38,376 nucleotides of DNA, from assembly GCA_002340985.1 (NCBI GenBank), contig DDNC01000014.1:345743-384118 (forward strand). The letters are read 5' to 3'. Shown piece after piece: positions 22,825 through 32,712 of the stretch. How positions within the stretch are numbered: position 1 is the stretch's first letter; each line of letters starts with the position of its first letter. The position numbers were made by a program, and so were the translations under genes. Under the pieces are notes generated by a model that did not search any database, was not told the DNA's origin, and worked only from the letters and a program-made list of their open reading frames with translations. Source of the stretch: Firmicutes bacterium UBA2530 (GTDB lineage: Bacteria > Bacillota > Clostridia > Tissierellales > Sedimentibacteraceae).

Positions 22825-23979
22825 TTATAGGTTATTGATAATATTATACAATTTTATTGAAATCGACAATTGTTCGTAAAAGCTGCCCTCATGGTTTTCC
22901 ATGTGGAGCAGCTCTTTTATTTTGCTTATCCTGTATCTAACCGTGTTTTTATGTAAAAACAATGCCTCGGAAGTCTCTACTACCTTTCCGTCATTTTCAA
23001 CATACTTAACGGCGGTATCAAATAATTGCGTATTATACTTTTCATCATAGCTTTTAATGGGCTGTATTATTTTGTTATAAAATTTATTAATCCACAAATC
23101 ATTTATATATGGGAACAAAATCATATATATTCCTATATCGTTAAATTCATTAAAGGAGCAGCCTGATGCCTCTCCCGCTTTTTCGGCATAAATACTTTCA
23201 TTTATGGCATCATTCAGTTCACCGAGATTATAATGCAAATCACTTACACCTATATAATACTCTTCTCTGTTTATATCGAGGTTATCCAGCGCATAATTTA
23301 ATATGCTGTGTTTATTGCTTATTGTTTCATCGGTGTAAATCAATAAAATTCCGCCTCTATATCTTAATGCTGTACTGTAAAGGCTTAATTGCTTGTTGTT
23401 TCCCAGATTTTTCACTGAAGATATAAGGCTTGAATTATCTGAGTGCGTTTTTTTCTTACAGTATAAAGCAAACAGCTGATCTTTGAAGCTGCCGTTTATT
23501 TCAAATGCCATCTCTTTCACTGATGTCTTGTTGAGGCTTTGCTTTATAAGAATATCAATCTTTCCCTCGAGAAGGTCAAAATTGTCAGAAGTCTTAATCT
23601 TCTCCATTACTTCGGTTATAATGTCTTCAAAGTAAGTGCCGGTGTCAAATATGAAAATAGGAAAAGATTTAAGATTAGCATACTCCACTACTTCGGACGG
23701 AAGCTCATCATAATATATATTTTTAACAGCCAGTCCGCATGCTCCGTCCTCAGCCAGATTTTTAACCGCTTCAAAAATAAATTCAGAGTTGTCTTTTGCA
23801 AATAACAAGCTTGACAATACAAACTCACCCTTAATAAATTGTCCCTTCATATCGGAAAAGAATTCCCAATCAAGTATTCCTACCTTTTCAATGAGGTTGT
23901 TAAGTCCGTCAAAGCCGGAGATTAATTTGAAATTTTTAAAGGTATTTAGTCTTGTAGCTTCCAATATTGTTATTGCCAT
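22825..23979 (-). CDS. PucR family transcriptional regulator
   Basis: A 384-residue regulator with the PucR N-terminal sensory domain (about 5-120) and a C-terminal PucR-type helix-turn-helix (about 325-380, VVETSEALFLHKNTVRYRIS). Between them is a divergent GGDEF-like/CdaR region typical of the family. PucR-like proteins act as activators for purine, sugar-acid or amino-acid catabolism, usually of neighbouring genes. Here the upstream minus-strand neighbour is the ynbB-type PLP gene, 24 nt away, so it may be co-transcribed with it, or it may control the convergent DMT transporter. The effector is unknown. Confidence 0.85.
   Translation of the reverse strand: MAITILEATRLNTFKNFKLISGFDGLNNLIEKVGILDWEFFSDMKGQFIKGEFVLSSLLFAKDNSEFIFEAVKNLAEDGACGLAVKNIYYDELPSEVVEYANLKSFPIFIFDTGTYFEDIITEVMEKIKTSDNFDLLEGKIDILIKQSLNKTSVKEMAFEINGSFKDQLFALYCKKKTHSDNSSLISSVKNLGNNKQLSLYSTALRYRGGILLIYTDETISNKHSILNYALDNLDINREEYYIGVSDLHYNLGELNDAINESIYAEKAGEASGCSFNEFNDIGIYMILFPYINDLWINKFYNKIIQPIKSYDEKYNTQLFDTAVKYVENDGKVVETSEALFLHKNTVRYRISKIKELLHMENHEGSFYEQLSISIKLYNIINNL
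22881..22923 (+). terminator. Terminator of the DMT transporter inside the convergent pucR-type gene
   Basis: AGCTGC (22881-22886) pairs with GCAGCT (22908-22913), with inner CC/GG and CATGG/CCATG stems around loop TTTT. On the plus strand CTTTTATTTT follows. It lies about 60-100 nt beyond the transporter stop, within coding sequence of the opposite gene. Confidence 0.65.
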
Positions 23980-24003
23980 AAATACTCCTAAATGCTTATA
24001 TGA

Positions 24004-25302
24004 TTACAATACTATCTTATTTTTTATTTCTTCAAATTCAGTCATCTTTTCCAGTGCAAGCATTGCTCCAAGCTTGGCGTGATCATAGAACAAACCGCCT
24101 TGAATGTATGCAATATATGGCTGACGCATGGGAGCATCAGCGCTCAATTCTATTGAAGAACCCGAAACAAAGGCGCCTGAAGCCATTATTACCTGGTTTG
24201 AATAGCCCGGCATTTCCCATGGAACGGGAGACACATGAGCGTCAACCGGAGAGGCAGCCTGAATTGCTTCACATATTTTAACTACCATGTCCTTGTTGTT
24301 AAATTTTATTGCCTGTATTATATCGCTTCTGTCGTCATCTAAAGAAGGGGTTATTTCAAAGCCCAGTGAATTGAACACTCCTCCAAACAGCAGTGCACCT
24401 TTCAGAGCTTCAGATACGATATGGGGCGCAAAAAATAATCCCTGAAGAGTATTTCTTGTTGAGCCGTATGTAAGGCCTATTTCCTTTCCTACTCCGGGCG
24501 CTGTAAGCCTGTTTGCAATTCTGTCAATAATTGATTTTTTACCTGCTACGTACCCTCCGGATAATGCAATACCGCCGCCGGGATTCTTTATCAGCGATCC
24601 TACAACAACATCTGCTCCGACATCTGATGGCTCTACTGCATCAGTAAATTCACCGTAGCAGTTATCCACCATTATATAAATATCGGGATAAACTTCCCTT
24701 ATTTTTTCTATGGCATTTTTTATTTTTGAAAGTGTAAGAGCAGGTCTGAAGCTGTATCCTGTGGATCGCTGAATCATGAGGAGCTTTGTCTTCATAGTAA
24801 CTGCCTTAATGGCATCTTCCCAGTCTATGTCGTTGTTGTACAGAGGAACTTCCTTATATACAATGCCCATTTCCTTCAGGTTGCAGGGTTCATTGCCTTC
24901 TTCTCCCAATACGGTGAGCATGGTGTCATAAGGACGACCGGATATTGCAATTACCTCATCACCGTGCTTCAAAATTCCTGAAAGCGTCAAGTACAGTGCA
25001 TGTGTTCCGGAGGCTATGGATGGTCTTACCAAGGCATCCTCAGTATGAAAAACAGATGCAAATATTTTTTCAACTTTTTCTCTGCCCGGGTCGTCATAGC
25101 CGTATCCGGTATTCCAGTAGAAATTTGTGTAATCAAGTCTATGTTCCTGCATGGCGCTTATTACTTTGTACTGGTTGTATTCTCTTGTTTCCTCGATCTT
25201 ATTAAAGTATTCTGACTTTAATTCGCTTTCAATTTGTGTTACATAGTTATAAACAGCCGCGCTTATGCCAAACTGTTTACATAATATATTTTCTGTTAAC
25301 AT
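24004..25302 (-). CDS. ynbB: Methionine gamma-lyase family / aluminium-resistance protein YnbB-like
   Basis: PLP-dependent fold-type I enzyme of 432 residues, the group often labelled aluminium resistance protein. The PLP lysine lies in VVGSLIKNPGGGI, with the Asp that contacts the pyridine nitrogen in IMVDNCYGEF. SGTHALYLTLSG (about 99-110) supplies the phosphate-binding loop. A cysteine- or cystathionine-type lyase reaction is assumed from family, not shown. It starts 3 nt after the hfq stop, at the end of the miaB-mutS-mutL-miaA-hfq run, a linkage common in Firmicutes. Confidence 0.9.
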   Translation of the reverse strand: MLTENILCKQFGISAAVYNYVTQIESELKSEYFNKIEETREYNQYKVISAMQEHRLDYTNFYWNTGYGYDDPGREKVEKIFASVFHTEDALVRPSIASGTHALYLTLSGILKHGDEVIAISGRPYDTMLTVLGEEGNEPCNLKEMGIVYKEVPLYNNDIDWEDAIKAVTMKTKLLMIQRSTGYSFRPALTLSKIKNAIEKIREVYPDIYIMVDNCYGEFTDAVEPSDVGADVVVGSLIKNPGGGIALSGGYVAGKKSIIDRIANRLTAPGVGKEIGLTYGSTRNTLQGLFFAPHIVSEALKGALLFGGVFNSLGFEITPSLDDDRSDIIQAIKFNNKDMVVKICEAIQAASPVDAHVSPVPWEMPGYSNQVIMASGAFVSGSSIELSADAPMRQPYIAYIQGGLFYDHAKLGAMLALEKMTEFEEIKNKIVL

Positions 25303-25305
25303 TTA

Positions 25306-25542
25306 TTACTCCTCTGTTGTATCATTGCTGAATAATTTTAATTGCTTAAATGGCAGTATTGATGTTATTGCATGTTTGTAGACTAATTGCTGGCCTTTAT
25401 CTGTTTCAATGAATAAGACATAGTTGTCAAAGCCTATGACTGTTCCTGTCAGCTTGTAACCGTTATTTAAAAATACGGTGATGGTTACCCTCTCTTTTCT
25501 AACATTGTTCAAAAAAGAATCCTGCAAATTGATATTATTCAT
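25306..25542 (-). CDS. hfq: RNA chaperone Hfq
   Basis: Sm-like hexameric RNA chaperone that binds small RNAs and A-rich mRNA. At 78 residues it is the short Gram-positive form. The Sm1 segment runs from about residue 6 (LQDSFLNNVRKERVTITVFL) and the Sm2 motif YKHAI is at 55-59, lining the proximal RNA pore. The tail is only about ten residues and acidic. It lies directly after miaA (10-nt gap), the arrangement seen from proteobacteria to clostridia. AGGAGGAAGGT lies just before the ATG on the minus strand. Confidence 0.96.
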   Translation of the reverse strand: MNNINLQDSFLNNVRKERVTITVFLNNGYKLTGTVIGFDNYVLFIETDKGQQLVYKHAITSILPFKQLKLFSNDTTEE

Positions 25543-25552
25543 ACCTTCCTCC

Positions 25553-26488
25553 TCATATAGTGGTTTTTAAAAATTCGTATATTTCATTAACCGTCAGATC
25601 AATTTCGCGTATGTCGTTAACATCAAACCATTTTACATTTTCATCTTTCAAAAACCATGTGTATTGACGTTTAGCAAATCTTCTCGTGTTGCGCTTCAAG
25701 GTGCTTACGGCATCTTCAAGAGTTATGCTTTCCTCAAGGTAATCAACTATCTCTTTGTAGCCTATTGCCTGCATGGATACCAGATCCTTGGAATACCCCA
25801 TACTGAGGAGTTTTCTGACTTCATCCGGTAGCCCGCATGAAATCATATTATCCACACGCATGTTAATTCTTTCATACAAAATTTTTCTGTCCATGCTGAG
25901 GCCTACCAGTATGCACTCATACTTATTGCTTGGTTTTCTTATATCCGTATTGAGCTCAGAAAACCTGGTGCCTGTTATATCATAAACTTCCAATGCACGT
26001 ATAACTCTTTTTACATTATTTTTATGTATTTTTTCGGCAGATGCCGGGTCAATTTTTTGAAGCTTCTCATAAAGGGCATCTTCACCGTGTTCCCTGTAAT
26101 AGTACATGTAGTAGTCCCTGATTTTCTCGTCGGATTTTGCATTTCCGAAATCCAAATCATATATGAGAGAATTTACATAAAGTCCGCTGCCGCCTACTAT
26201 TATGGGGATTTTGCCATTTTCAATCAGAGAATCAATTATTTTTTCAGAGTCCTCTTTAAAATCTGAAACCGAATAATTTTCATCCGGCTCAACAATGTCT
26301 ATCATATGATGCTTTATGCCGTGCATTTCATCGCTTGTGATTTTTGCAGTTCCGATATCCATTCCTCTGTATATCTGTGCTGAATCTGCTGAAATTATTT
26401 CTGTGCCAAGTTTTTTTGCCAGTTCCACGGAAACATATGTCTTTCCAACAGCCGTAGGACCTACAATAACTATTATTTTATCAGACAT
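25553..26488 (-). CDS. miaA: tRNA dimethylallyltransferase
   Basis: Transfers the dimethylallyl group from DMAPP to A37 of tRNAs that read UNN codons, making i6A, the substrate of MiaB, whose gene heads the same operon. The 311 residues are normal. The P-loop GPTAVGKT is at 9-16 and DSAQIYRGMDIGTAK follows (35-49). Further motifs are GGSGLYVNSLIYDLDF and the C-terminal TRRFAKRQYTWF, which binds tRNA. It lies 21 nt after mutL. Confidence 0.97.
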   Translation of the reverse strand: MSDKIIVIVGPTAVGKTYVSVELAKKLGTEIISADSAQIYRGMDIGTAKITSDEMHGIKHHMIDIVEPDENYSVSDFKEDSEKIIDSLIENGKIPIIVGGSGLYVNSLIYDLDFGNAKSDEKIRDYYMYYYREHGEDALYEKLQKIDPASAEKIHKNNVKRVIRALEVYDITGTRFSELNTDIRKPSNKYECILVGLSMDRKILYERINMRVDNMISCGLPDEVRKLLSMGYSKDLVSMQAIGYKEIVDYLEESITLEDAVSTLKRNTRRFAKRQYTWFLKDENVKWFDVNDIREIDLTVNEIYEFLKTTI

Positions 26489-26509
26489 TTATTAAAAATC
26501 CTTTATTAG

Positions 26510-28447
26510 TTAGTTTTGTATTCTTTCAAACATTTTTTCAATTTCATACTTTGTCATCTTTATTATAACCGGTCTGCCGTGAGGGCATGTATACGGATTT
26601 TCTGTTTTCCCCAGGCTTTTGAGCAAAGCTTTTACTTCCTGGATATGGAGCCTGTCACCTGCCTTGACCGATTTGACACATGCATTTTTTATAATCTTAT
26701 CAAGCTCTAAATTAATATTAGATTTGTTTGCGCTTTTCAGAGAGTCGAGTATGGTATAAAAAATCTCTTTTATATTTGAGTCTCTGAAGATGTTGGGTAT
26801 GCTAATTATTAGTATAGCATTTGTTCCGAAATTTTCAAGGTTAAAGCCCAAATTTTCATATATTTCCTCATTGCTCATCACTGCGTGGTAATCCTCATAT
26901 GACAGATTCACTACCTCTGGTATCAAAAGCTCCTGTATGATAATTTCCTTAGAGTTGTATTGATTCAGGAACTTTTCATAATTTATTCTTTCGTGGGCAG
27001 CGTGTTGGTCTATCATGTACATTTCAGTCTTTTCCATATTTTCGCATATTATATATGTATCCATTACAATTCCGGTGACTGAAAGTTCAGGAAGCTTACT
27101 CTCATCCTCCGCAATTTCAGTGAAGCTCTGCTGTACAGGTTCATATTGTTCCTGTGGTGACAGCTCGGTCACCGACATTGTATCATTGTCTTCAGCAGTG
27201 TTTTTATATTCATATACTATTGCTTTTTCTTCCGCTATAGATTGTTCGAGAGCTTCTTCAAATATATTTTCAGAATATTCCGTTTTTATTTCGGTTAATT
27301 TTATATTGCTGTATTCATCATGTGCAGGACTTTCAAATATGCTGTCTTCATTATTCACGGACTCATATTTTTTAAAGCTTTCAAAAATAGAATTACCTTT
27401 ATTTTTACTTACTCTATTATCCTTTACTACATCCTCACCTTTTACTTCCTTGATTATGCTTACGGAATGAAGTGCGGAAAATATCGCTCTTTTGATTTCA
27501 TTTAATATTAGCTCCTCATTTTGGAAACGCACTTCTGTTTTAGCGGGATGAACATTTACGTCCACCAGCGAGGGAGCAATTTCAATTTTCAAAAAGCATG
27601 CGGGATATTTCCCCTTTGGAAGCATAGTATTGTATGCTACTTCAATATAGTAGCTCATTCTTTTATGTTTTATATAGCGCTGATTTACAAAAACTATTTG
27701 CTGCTTCCTGTTGCCTCTGTAATAATTCAAATTAGTGGTAAACCCGGTAATCTTAACAACATCACTTTCATAGTCTACCTTTAAAAGAGAATTGTATAAA
27801 TCTCTTTCATACAGGCTTGAAATGGTATTAAGCAGGTTATCTGTCTTCGGCGTTCTGAAGGCAGTATTTCCGTTGTTTATATATTTGAATGATATATTTT
27901 CCTTGCTCAGTGCGAGAGAAACCACTACTTCATTGATGTTTCCGCTTTCTGCCCCATCGCTTTTCAGAAATTTCTTTCTTGCGGGCACATTGAAGAAAAG
28001 CTCCGTAACCGCAATGGTTGTTCCCACAGGGCAGCCTATGTATTCTTTGGACACAACCTTTCCGCCTTCAATAGTTATTTTTGTTCCCGTAAGGTCGGAA
28101 TTTGTCCTTGTTATCATATCCACATGTGCAACTGCGGCAATGCTCGCCAGAGCTTCACCCCTGAATCCAAGAGTGAACAATGAATTCAGGTCATCGGAAG
28201 ATTCAATCTTGCTGGTGCAGTGCCTTTTGAAAGCATCTTCAACCTGGTCCTTTTCAATACCCTTGCCATTGTCTGTTATGCGAATTAAGTCCTTTCCTCC
28301 GCCCTTTATTTCAACGATTATTTCATCGGCTCCCGCATCTATGGAGTTTTCGACCAATTCCTTTACTATTGATTTGGGATTTTCAATAACTTCGCCGGCA
28401 GCTATTTTATTTATGGTTTCATTATCTAACAAATGTATTTTTGCCAT
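26510..28447 (-). CDS. mutL: DNA mismatch repair protein MutL
   Basis: GHKL ATPase that links mismatch recognition by MutS to strand incision. The ATPase motifs ELVENSIDAGA, DNGKGI and TLGFRGEALASI lie in the first 100 residues. A long acidic, low-complexity linker (about 340-445) joins to the dimerisation and endonuclease domain. The endonuclease motif DQHAAHERINYE begins at D480 and the CPHGRP motif lies near the end, so this is an incising MutL, as in bacteria without MutH. The 645 residues are normal. It is 11 nt downstream of mutS. Confidence 0.97.
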   Translation of the reverse strand: MAKIHLLDNETINKIAAGEVIENPKSIVKELVENSIDAGADEIIVEIKGGGKDLIRITDNGKGIEKDQVEDAFKRHCTSKIESSDDLNSLFTLGFRGEALASIAAVAHVDMITRTNSDLTGTKITIEGGKVVSKEYIGCPVGTTIAVTELFFNVPARKKFLKSDGAESGNINEVVVSLALSKENISFKYINNGNTAFRTPKTDNLLNTISSLYERDLYNSLLKVDYESDVVKITGFTTNLNYYRGNRKQQIVFVNQRYIKHKRMSYYIEVAYNTMLPKGKYPACFLKIEIAPSLVDVNVHPAKTEVRFQNEELILNEIKRAIFSALHSVSIIKEVKGEDVVKDNRVSKNKGNSIFESFKKYESVNNEDSIFESPAHDEYSNIKLTEIKTEYSENIFEEALEQSIAEEKAIVYEYKNTAEDNDTMSVTELSPQEQYEPVQQSFTEIAEDESKLPELSVTGIVMDTYIICENMEKTEMYMIDQHAAHERINYEKFLNQYNSKEIIIQELLIPEVVNLSYEDYHAVMSNEEIYENLGFNLENFGTNAILIISIPNIFRDSNIKEIFYTILDSLKSANKSNINLELDKIIKNACVKSVKAGDRLHIQEVKALLKSLGKTENPYTCPHGRPVIIKMTKYEIEKMFERIQN

Positions 28448-28458
28448 GCTATACCTTC

Positions 28459-31083
28459 TTAAATATGTTTCGCTCGGTCTATCAATTCATTCAGCAGCGT
28501 AAATGCCTTTACAGGTGTAATATTGTCAATATCAATATTTTTCACTGTTTCTGCAAGCTCCATGTATCCATTTTTTCTGCCTTCCTCCGCAGAGTCTGAC
28601 TGAAACATTGAAACCTGAAAGTTGTCAGTGACTCTCTCTTTTTTTCTTTTTGCAAAAGGCCTGTTTATGTCGCTGTCGTCAAGCTGCTTCAGTATTTCTT
28701 TCGCTCTCATTACAACTTCCTCGGGAAGTCCCGCAAGGTTGGCAACCTGAATACCATAGCTTCTGTCAACACTTCCTTCGGCAATTTTTCTTAGGAAGAT
28801 TATTTTGTCACTGTCTTCTTTAACTAATATTTTATAGTTTTTTACACTCTTAAGCTTGCTCTCAAGCTCAGACAGCTCATGATAGTGAGTTGCAAACAAC
28901 GTTTTTGCCTTTATTTTCTTTGTTATGTATTCAACAACGCTCCATGCTATGCTCAATCCGTCATATGTGCTCGTTCCTCTGCCGATTTCATCTAAAATAA
29001 GCAGGCTGTTTTCCGTGGCATTGTTCAATATATTAGATACTTCGCTCATTTCCACCATGAAGGTACTTTGCCCCTGAGACAGGTCATCCGAAGCGCCCAC
29101 ACGGGTGAATATCTTGTCTAAGACGCATATTTTTGCACTCTTTGCAGGGATGAAGCTGCCTATGTGAGCAAGCAGGGCAATCAGCGCCACCTGCCTCATA
29201 TAGGTTGATTTACCAGCCATGTTGGGGCCTGTGATTATTGACATACGGTATTCCTTGTTATCAATAAATGTATCATTGGGAACAAACATGTCGCTCCTCA
29301 TTATTTTTTCAATTACAGGATGCCGCCCGTCGGTAATTTCTATGAAGCCCTGATTATTCATTTCAGGTCTCACATAATTGTTTTTTACTGCCGCAACCGA
29401 CAGCGAATTCAAGGTGTCTATAACGGCAATGCTGTTGGCACTTTCTTGTATCCTCACAACCTGCTCCTTGATGTACTGCCTAAGCCGCATAAACAATTCG
29501 TATTCCAGCTTCATAAGCTGCTCGTCGGCATTAAGAATTTTTGCTTCCATTTCCTTTAATTCAGGAGTTACGTATCTTTCACAATTTGCAAGAGTCTGCT
29601 TGCGTATGTAGCTGTCCGGTACCATGCTTAAATAAGACTTTGTAACCTCAAGATAGTATCCAAACACCTTTGTGTATCCTATTTTTAAGTTTTTGATACC
29701 TGTTGCTTCTCTTTCTTTGCTTTGAAGCTCTGAAATCCAGCTCTTGCCGTGTATTGTAACTTCTCTTATTTCATCAAGCTCTTCATTGAAGCCCGGTTTA
29801 ATTATTCCGCCTTCTTTAACTGAAAAAGGAGGCTCGTCCACAATTGCTCCATCAATGAGATTGTAAATATCATCCAGAGTATCAAAGCGTCCGGAAATAT
29901 CAGTAAATACTTTCGATGACAGGTTCGATATTTCAGACTTCAGATCAGGCAAATTTGACACTGACTGCTTAAGTGCATTCATATCTCTGCCGTTGCAGTT
30001 TCCGAATACTATTCTGCTTATAAGGCGTTCTATGTCATATACTGTTTTTAAATATTCTCTTATATTATTGGAAATCATTACATTGTTGTAGAGTTCCTCA
30101 ACAGCGTCAAGCCTGCCATTTATTGAAATTATGTTTTTAAGGGGTTCTTCAATCCATTTTTTAAGCTGCCTTCCGCCCATTGCAGTGTTTGTATAGTCAA
30201 GCACATGGTACAGTGTTCCCTGACCTTTCTTGCCACGCACAGTTTCTGTAAGCTCGAGATTTTTTCTTGTGCTGGAATCCAGATACAAATATTCGCCCAC
30301 GTTGTAGAAATGAAGCTTATTAAGCTGTTCCAAGGATGTTTTTTGTGTCCGGTACAAGTAATTAATAAGCATTCCCAATGCCATAACCGCATAGTTGTTG
30401 TCTGACAGTCCAAAGGAATCTAAGGATACTACATTGAAATGCTTCAATATAGTTGATTTATATTCATTGTAGCTTAAAGTTTCAGAACAGCTCATCATTG
30501 AATCCACGGATTCAATTCCGGTAAATTTATTGGAAATAATTTCAGAAGGATTTATTTTTAATATTTCCTCTTTCAATAAATCAAATTTTTTGCTGCTGTT
30601 TATATCAAAATCACTTAAGCTTATGCTTTCGGTTACATACAGTCCGCCGGTGGAAATATCGGCGTAGCACATTCCGAAACCCTTGTCTATATATGTACAG
30701 CACAGATAATTGTTGCTTTTTTCATCCAGCATGTTCTGGTCTATTATTGTGCCGGGTGTTATAACTCTTATAACATCCCGCTTTACTATTCCCTTTGCTT
30801 CGGATGCATCCTCAAGCTGCTCACATATGGCAACCTTGTAGCCGTTTTCTATGAGCTTCGGAATGTAGCTGTCTACCGCATGGTGCGGAACACCGCACAT
30901 AGGCGCTCTTTCCTCCTGCCCGCATTCACGGCCGGTAAGAGCAATTTCCAAAACCTTAGAAGCAGTTATTGCATCATCGAAGAACATTTCATAAAAGTCT
31001 CCAAGCCTGTACATTAATATGCAGTCCTCATATTGAACTTTAATACTCATGTATTGCTCCATCATAGGAGTATATTTTGCCAT
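28459..31083 (-). CDS. mutS: DNA mismatch repair protein MutS
   Basis: Mismatch-recognition ATPase. The mismatch-binding Phe-x-Glu is F30-Y31-E32 in GDFYEMFF, and Walker A is GPNMAGKST starting at residue 619. DEIGRGTSTYDGLSIAW and the helix-turn-helix dimer region follow. I start it at ATG 31083 (AAAGGTGG 7 nt upstream), giving 874 residues. The frame is open to 31149, but the extra 22 residues (including SSLSSPCAIVKKGG) are unlike MutS N-termini and have no ribosome binding site. It is the second gene of the miaB operon. Confidence 0.97.
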   Translation of the reverse strand: MAKYTPMMEQYMSIKVQYEDCILMYRLGDFYEMFFDDAITASKVLEIALTGRECGQEERAPMCGVPHHAVDSYIPKLIENGYKVAICEQLEDASEAKGIVKRDVIRVITPGTIIDQNMLDEKSNNYLCCTYIDKGFGMCYADISTGGLYVTESISLSDFDINSSKKFDLLKEEILKINPSEIISNKFTGIESVDSMMSCSETLSYNEYKSTILKHFNVVSLDSFGLSDNNYAVMALGMLINYLYRTQKTSLEQLNKLHFYNVGEYLYLDSSTRKNLELTETVRGKKGQGTLYHVLDYTNTAMGGRQLKKWIEEPLKNIISINGRLDAVEELYNNVMISNNIREYLKTVYDIERLISRIVFGNCNGRDMNALKQSVSNLPDLKSEISNLSSKVFTDISGRFDTLDDIYNLIDGAIVDEPPFSVKEGGIIKPGFNEELDEIREVTIHGKSWISELQSKEREATGIKNLKIGYTKVFGYYLEVTKSYLSMVPDSYIRKQTLANCERYVTPELKEMEAKILNADEQLMKLEYELFMRLRQYIKEQVVRIQESANSIAVIDTLNSLSVAAVKNNYVRPEMNNQGFIEITDGRHPVIEKIMRSDMFVPNDTFIDNKEYRMSIITGPNMAGKSTYMRQVALIALLAHIGSFIPAKSAKICVLDKIFTRVGASDDLSQGQSTFMVEMSEVSNILNNATENSLLILDEIGRGTSTYDGLSIAWSVVEYITKKIKAKTLFATHYHELSELESKLKSVKNYKILVKEDSDKIIFLRKIAEGSVDRSYGIQVANLAGLPEEVVMRAKEILKQLDDSDINRPFAKRKKERVTDNFQVSMFQSDSAEEGRKNGYMELAETVKNIDIDNITPVKAFTLLNELIDRAKHI

Positions 31084-31167
31084 TACACAACCACCTTTCT
31101 TCACAATAGCACAAGGTGAACTCAGAGATGAACATAACAATTCACCCATGGTTCACCAATGGTATTC

Positions 31168-32598
31168 TTATTGCACGATGTTTCCTTCCATGTGGAATGT
31201 TTTAACATCTGTTATTTTCACATTTACTATTTCACCGATTAAATCCTCGCCGCCCATGAAATGAACCAGTCTGAAATGCTCCGTCCTGCCTGTGAGATAA
31301 TTGTTGCTTGTCTTGCTTACTGATTCCACAAGCACGGGATATACCTTGTCAATGCACTGGATGTTTCTTTCCAATACTATAGGATACAGTACATCAAGAA
31401 GCCTGTTGAAACGGTCATGCTTCACATCATCAGGTACCTGGTCCTCCATTTCAGCCGCTTTTGTACCTTCTCTTACGGAATATAGGAACGTAAAGGCCGA
31501 ATCATACTGAACATTTTTTACAACATCCACGGTTTCTAAAAAATCATCCTCTGTTTCGCCGGGGAATCCAACTATAATATCTGTTGTAATCGCAACATCA
31601 GGTATTTCTTTTTTTAATTTTTCAACAAGTTTCAAATAATGCTCTTTTGTATACCTTCTGTTCATTCTGTTTAAAACATAGTTGCTTCCAGCCTGTACAG
31701 GAAGATGTACATGGTTGCATATTTTGCTGCATTCTTTTATTGCCGTAATTAAATCATCCGTCAAATCCTTAGGATGAGAGGTCATGAAACGAATTCTTTC
31801 GATTCCGTCTATTTTATTTAATTCGTACAGCAGCTGTGCAAAGGTAAACTTTTCTTCAAGATTGCTGCCGTATGAATTTACGTTCTGGCCCAAAAGTGTC
31901 ACTTCCTTGCAGCCGTCAGCCGCAAGAGCCTTAACCTCGTTGATGATTTCTTCCGGCAACCTGCTTTTTTCTCGCCCTCTTACATAGGGAACAACACAAT
32001 ATGTGCAGAAATTATTGCAGCCGTATGTTATGTTGACCAGCGCTTTATATTTAAACTTTCTTGCCTTAGGCATATTTTCATAAATCAATTCGGTGTTGTC
32101 TATAATATCTACACTTTTCTTTTTGTTGACTTCCACATCGTATATGAGCCCCGGAAGCTCCTGTATGGTATTTGTACCAAAAATTATATCAACAAACTTA
32201 AATTTCTTAAGAAGATTTTGTCTCGTTTCTTCCTTCTGCATCATGCATCCGCAGACTGAAACTATCATATCCGGCCTGCTCCTTTTAAGTCCCTTTACTT
32301 CGCCGAGCTTTCCGTAAACCTTCAGCTCTGCGTTTTCACGGATGAGGCATGTATTGAAAATTACCAGGTCTGCGTTGCTTTCGTCATTAGTCTCTTCATA
32401 GCCGATAGAGGTAAGCATACCCCCTATTTTCTCTGAATCATGCTCATTCATCTGACAGCCGTAGGTCAGTATATTGTATGTTTTTCTCTTTCCGTTCATA
32501 ATGAAATATTGTTCATTTATATTGCGGAGCTCAATTGCCATATCTCCTGCAAGCTTCATATTCTCAGTATTTATTGCTTCTATATGATCTTTGTTCAT
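31168..32598 (-). CDS. miaB: tRNA-2-methylthio-N6-dimethylallyladenosine synthase
   Basis: Radical-SAM methylthiotransferase that converts i6A37 to ms2i6A37 in tRNA. The N-terminal UPF0004 domain holds the auxiliary-cluster cysteines C48, C84 and C118. The radical-SAM cluster is C194-x3-C198-x2-C201 (GCNNFCTYC), and a TRAM domain ends the protein. At 476 residues it carries a usual 35-40 residue N-terminal lead. GGAGGAAC precedes the ATG with only about 3 nt between GGAGG and ATG, which is tight, but no better start is seen. It is the first gene of the mutS-mutL-miaA-hfq operon. Confidence 0.96.
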   Translation of the reverse strand: MNKDHIEAINTENMKLAGDMAIELRNINEQYFIMNGKRKTYNILTYGCQMNEHDSEKIGGMLTSIGYEETNDESNADLVIFNTCLIRENAELKVYGKLGEVKGLKRSRPDMIVSVCGCMMQKEETRQNLLKKFKFVDIIFGTNTIQELPGLIYDVEVNKKKSVDIIDNTELIYENMPKARKFKYKALVNITYGCNNFCTYCVVPYVRGREKSRLPEEIINEVKALAADGCKEVTLLGQNVNSYGSNLEEKFTFAQLLYELNKIDGIERIRFMTSHPKDLTDDLITAIKECSKICNHVHLPVQAGSNYVLNRMNRRYTKEHYLKLVEKLKKEIPDVAITTDIIVGFPGETEDDFLETVDVVKNVQYDSAFTFLYSVREGTKAAEMEDQVPDDVKHDRFNRLLDVLYPIVLERNIQCIDKVYPVLVESVSKTSNNYLTGRTEHFRLVHFMGGEDLIGEIVNVKITDVKTFHMEGNIVQ

Positions 32599-32638
32599 GT
32601 TCCTCCAACTTTCTGGTTATCATTGTGATATCCTGAGT

Positions 32639-32667
32639 ATTATATCATTTAACAACCATTTGTTCAA
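32639..32667 (-). promoter_or_regulatory. Promoter of the miaB-mutS-mutL-miaA-hfq operon
   Basis: On the minus strand, TTGAAC (complement of 32662-32667), 17 nt, TATAAT (complement of 32639-32644), about 41 nt before the miaB start. Confidence 0.72.
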
Positions 32668-32712
32668 TAAAAAAATGAAGTGTGGAAAGGTCCGGAGTTA
32701 TTGTATTATTAA

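Noticed and set aside
22862..22876. LexA-like TCGACAATTGTTCG
   Set aside because: The left half is GAC and not GAAC, and it lies inside the 3' end of the PucR-type coding region, with no promoter near.
27792..28502. 236-codon open frame on the plus strand
   Set aside because: It lies opposite mutL, whose product is unmistakable. The frame has no ribosome binding site or family features.
31084..31149. N-terminal extension of MutS from 31149
   Set aside because: The 22 extra residues are not MutS-like, and AAAGGTGG marks ATG 31083.
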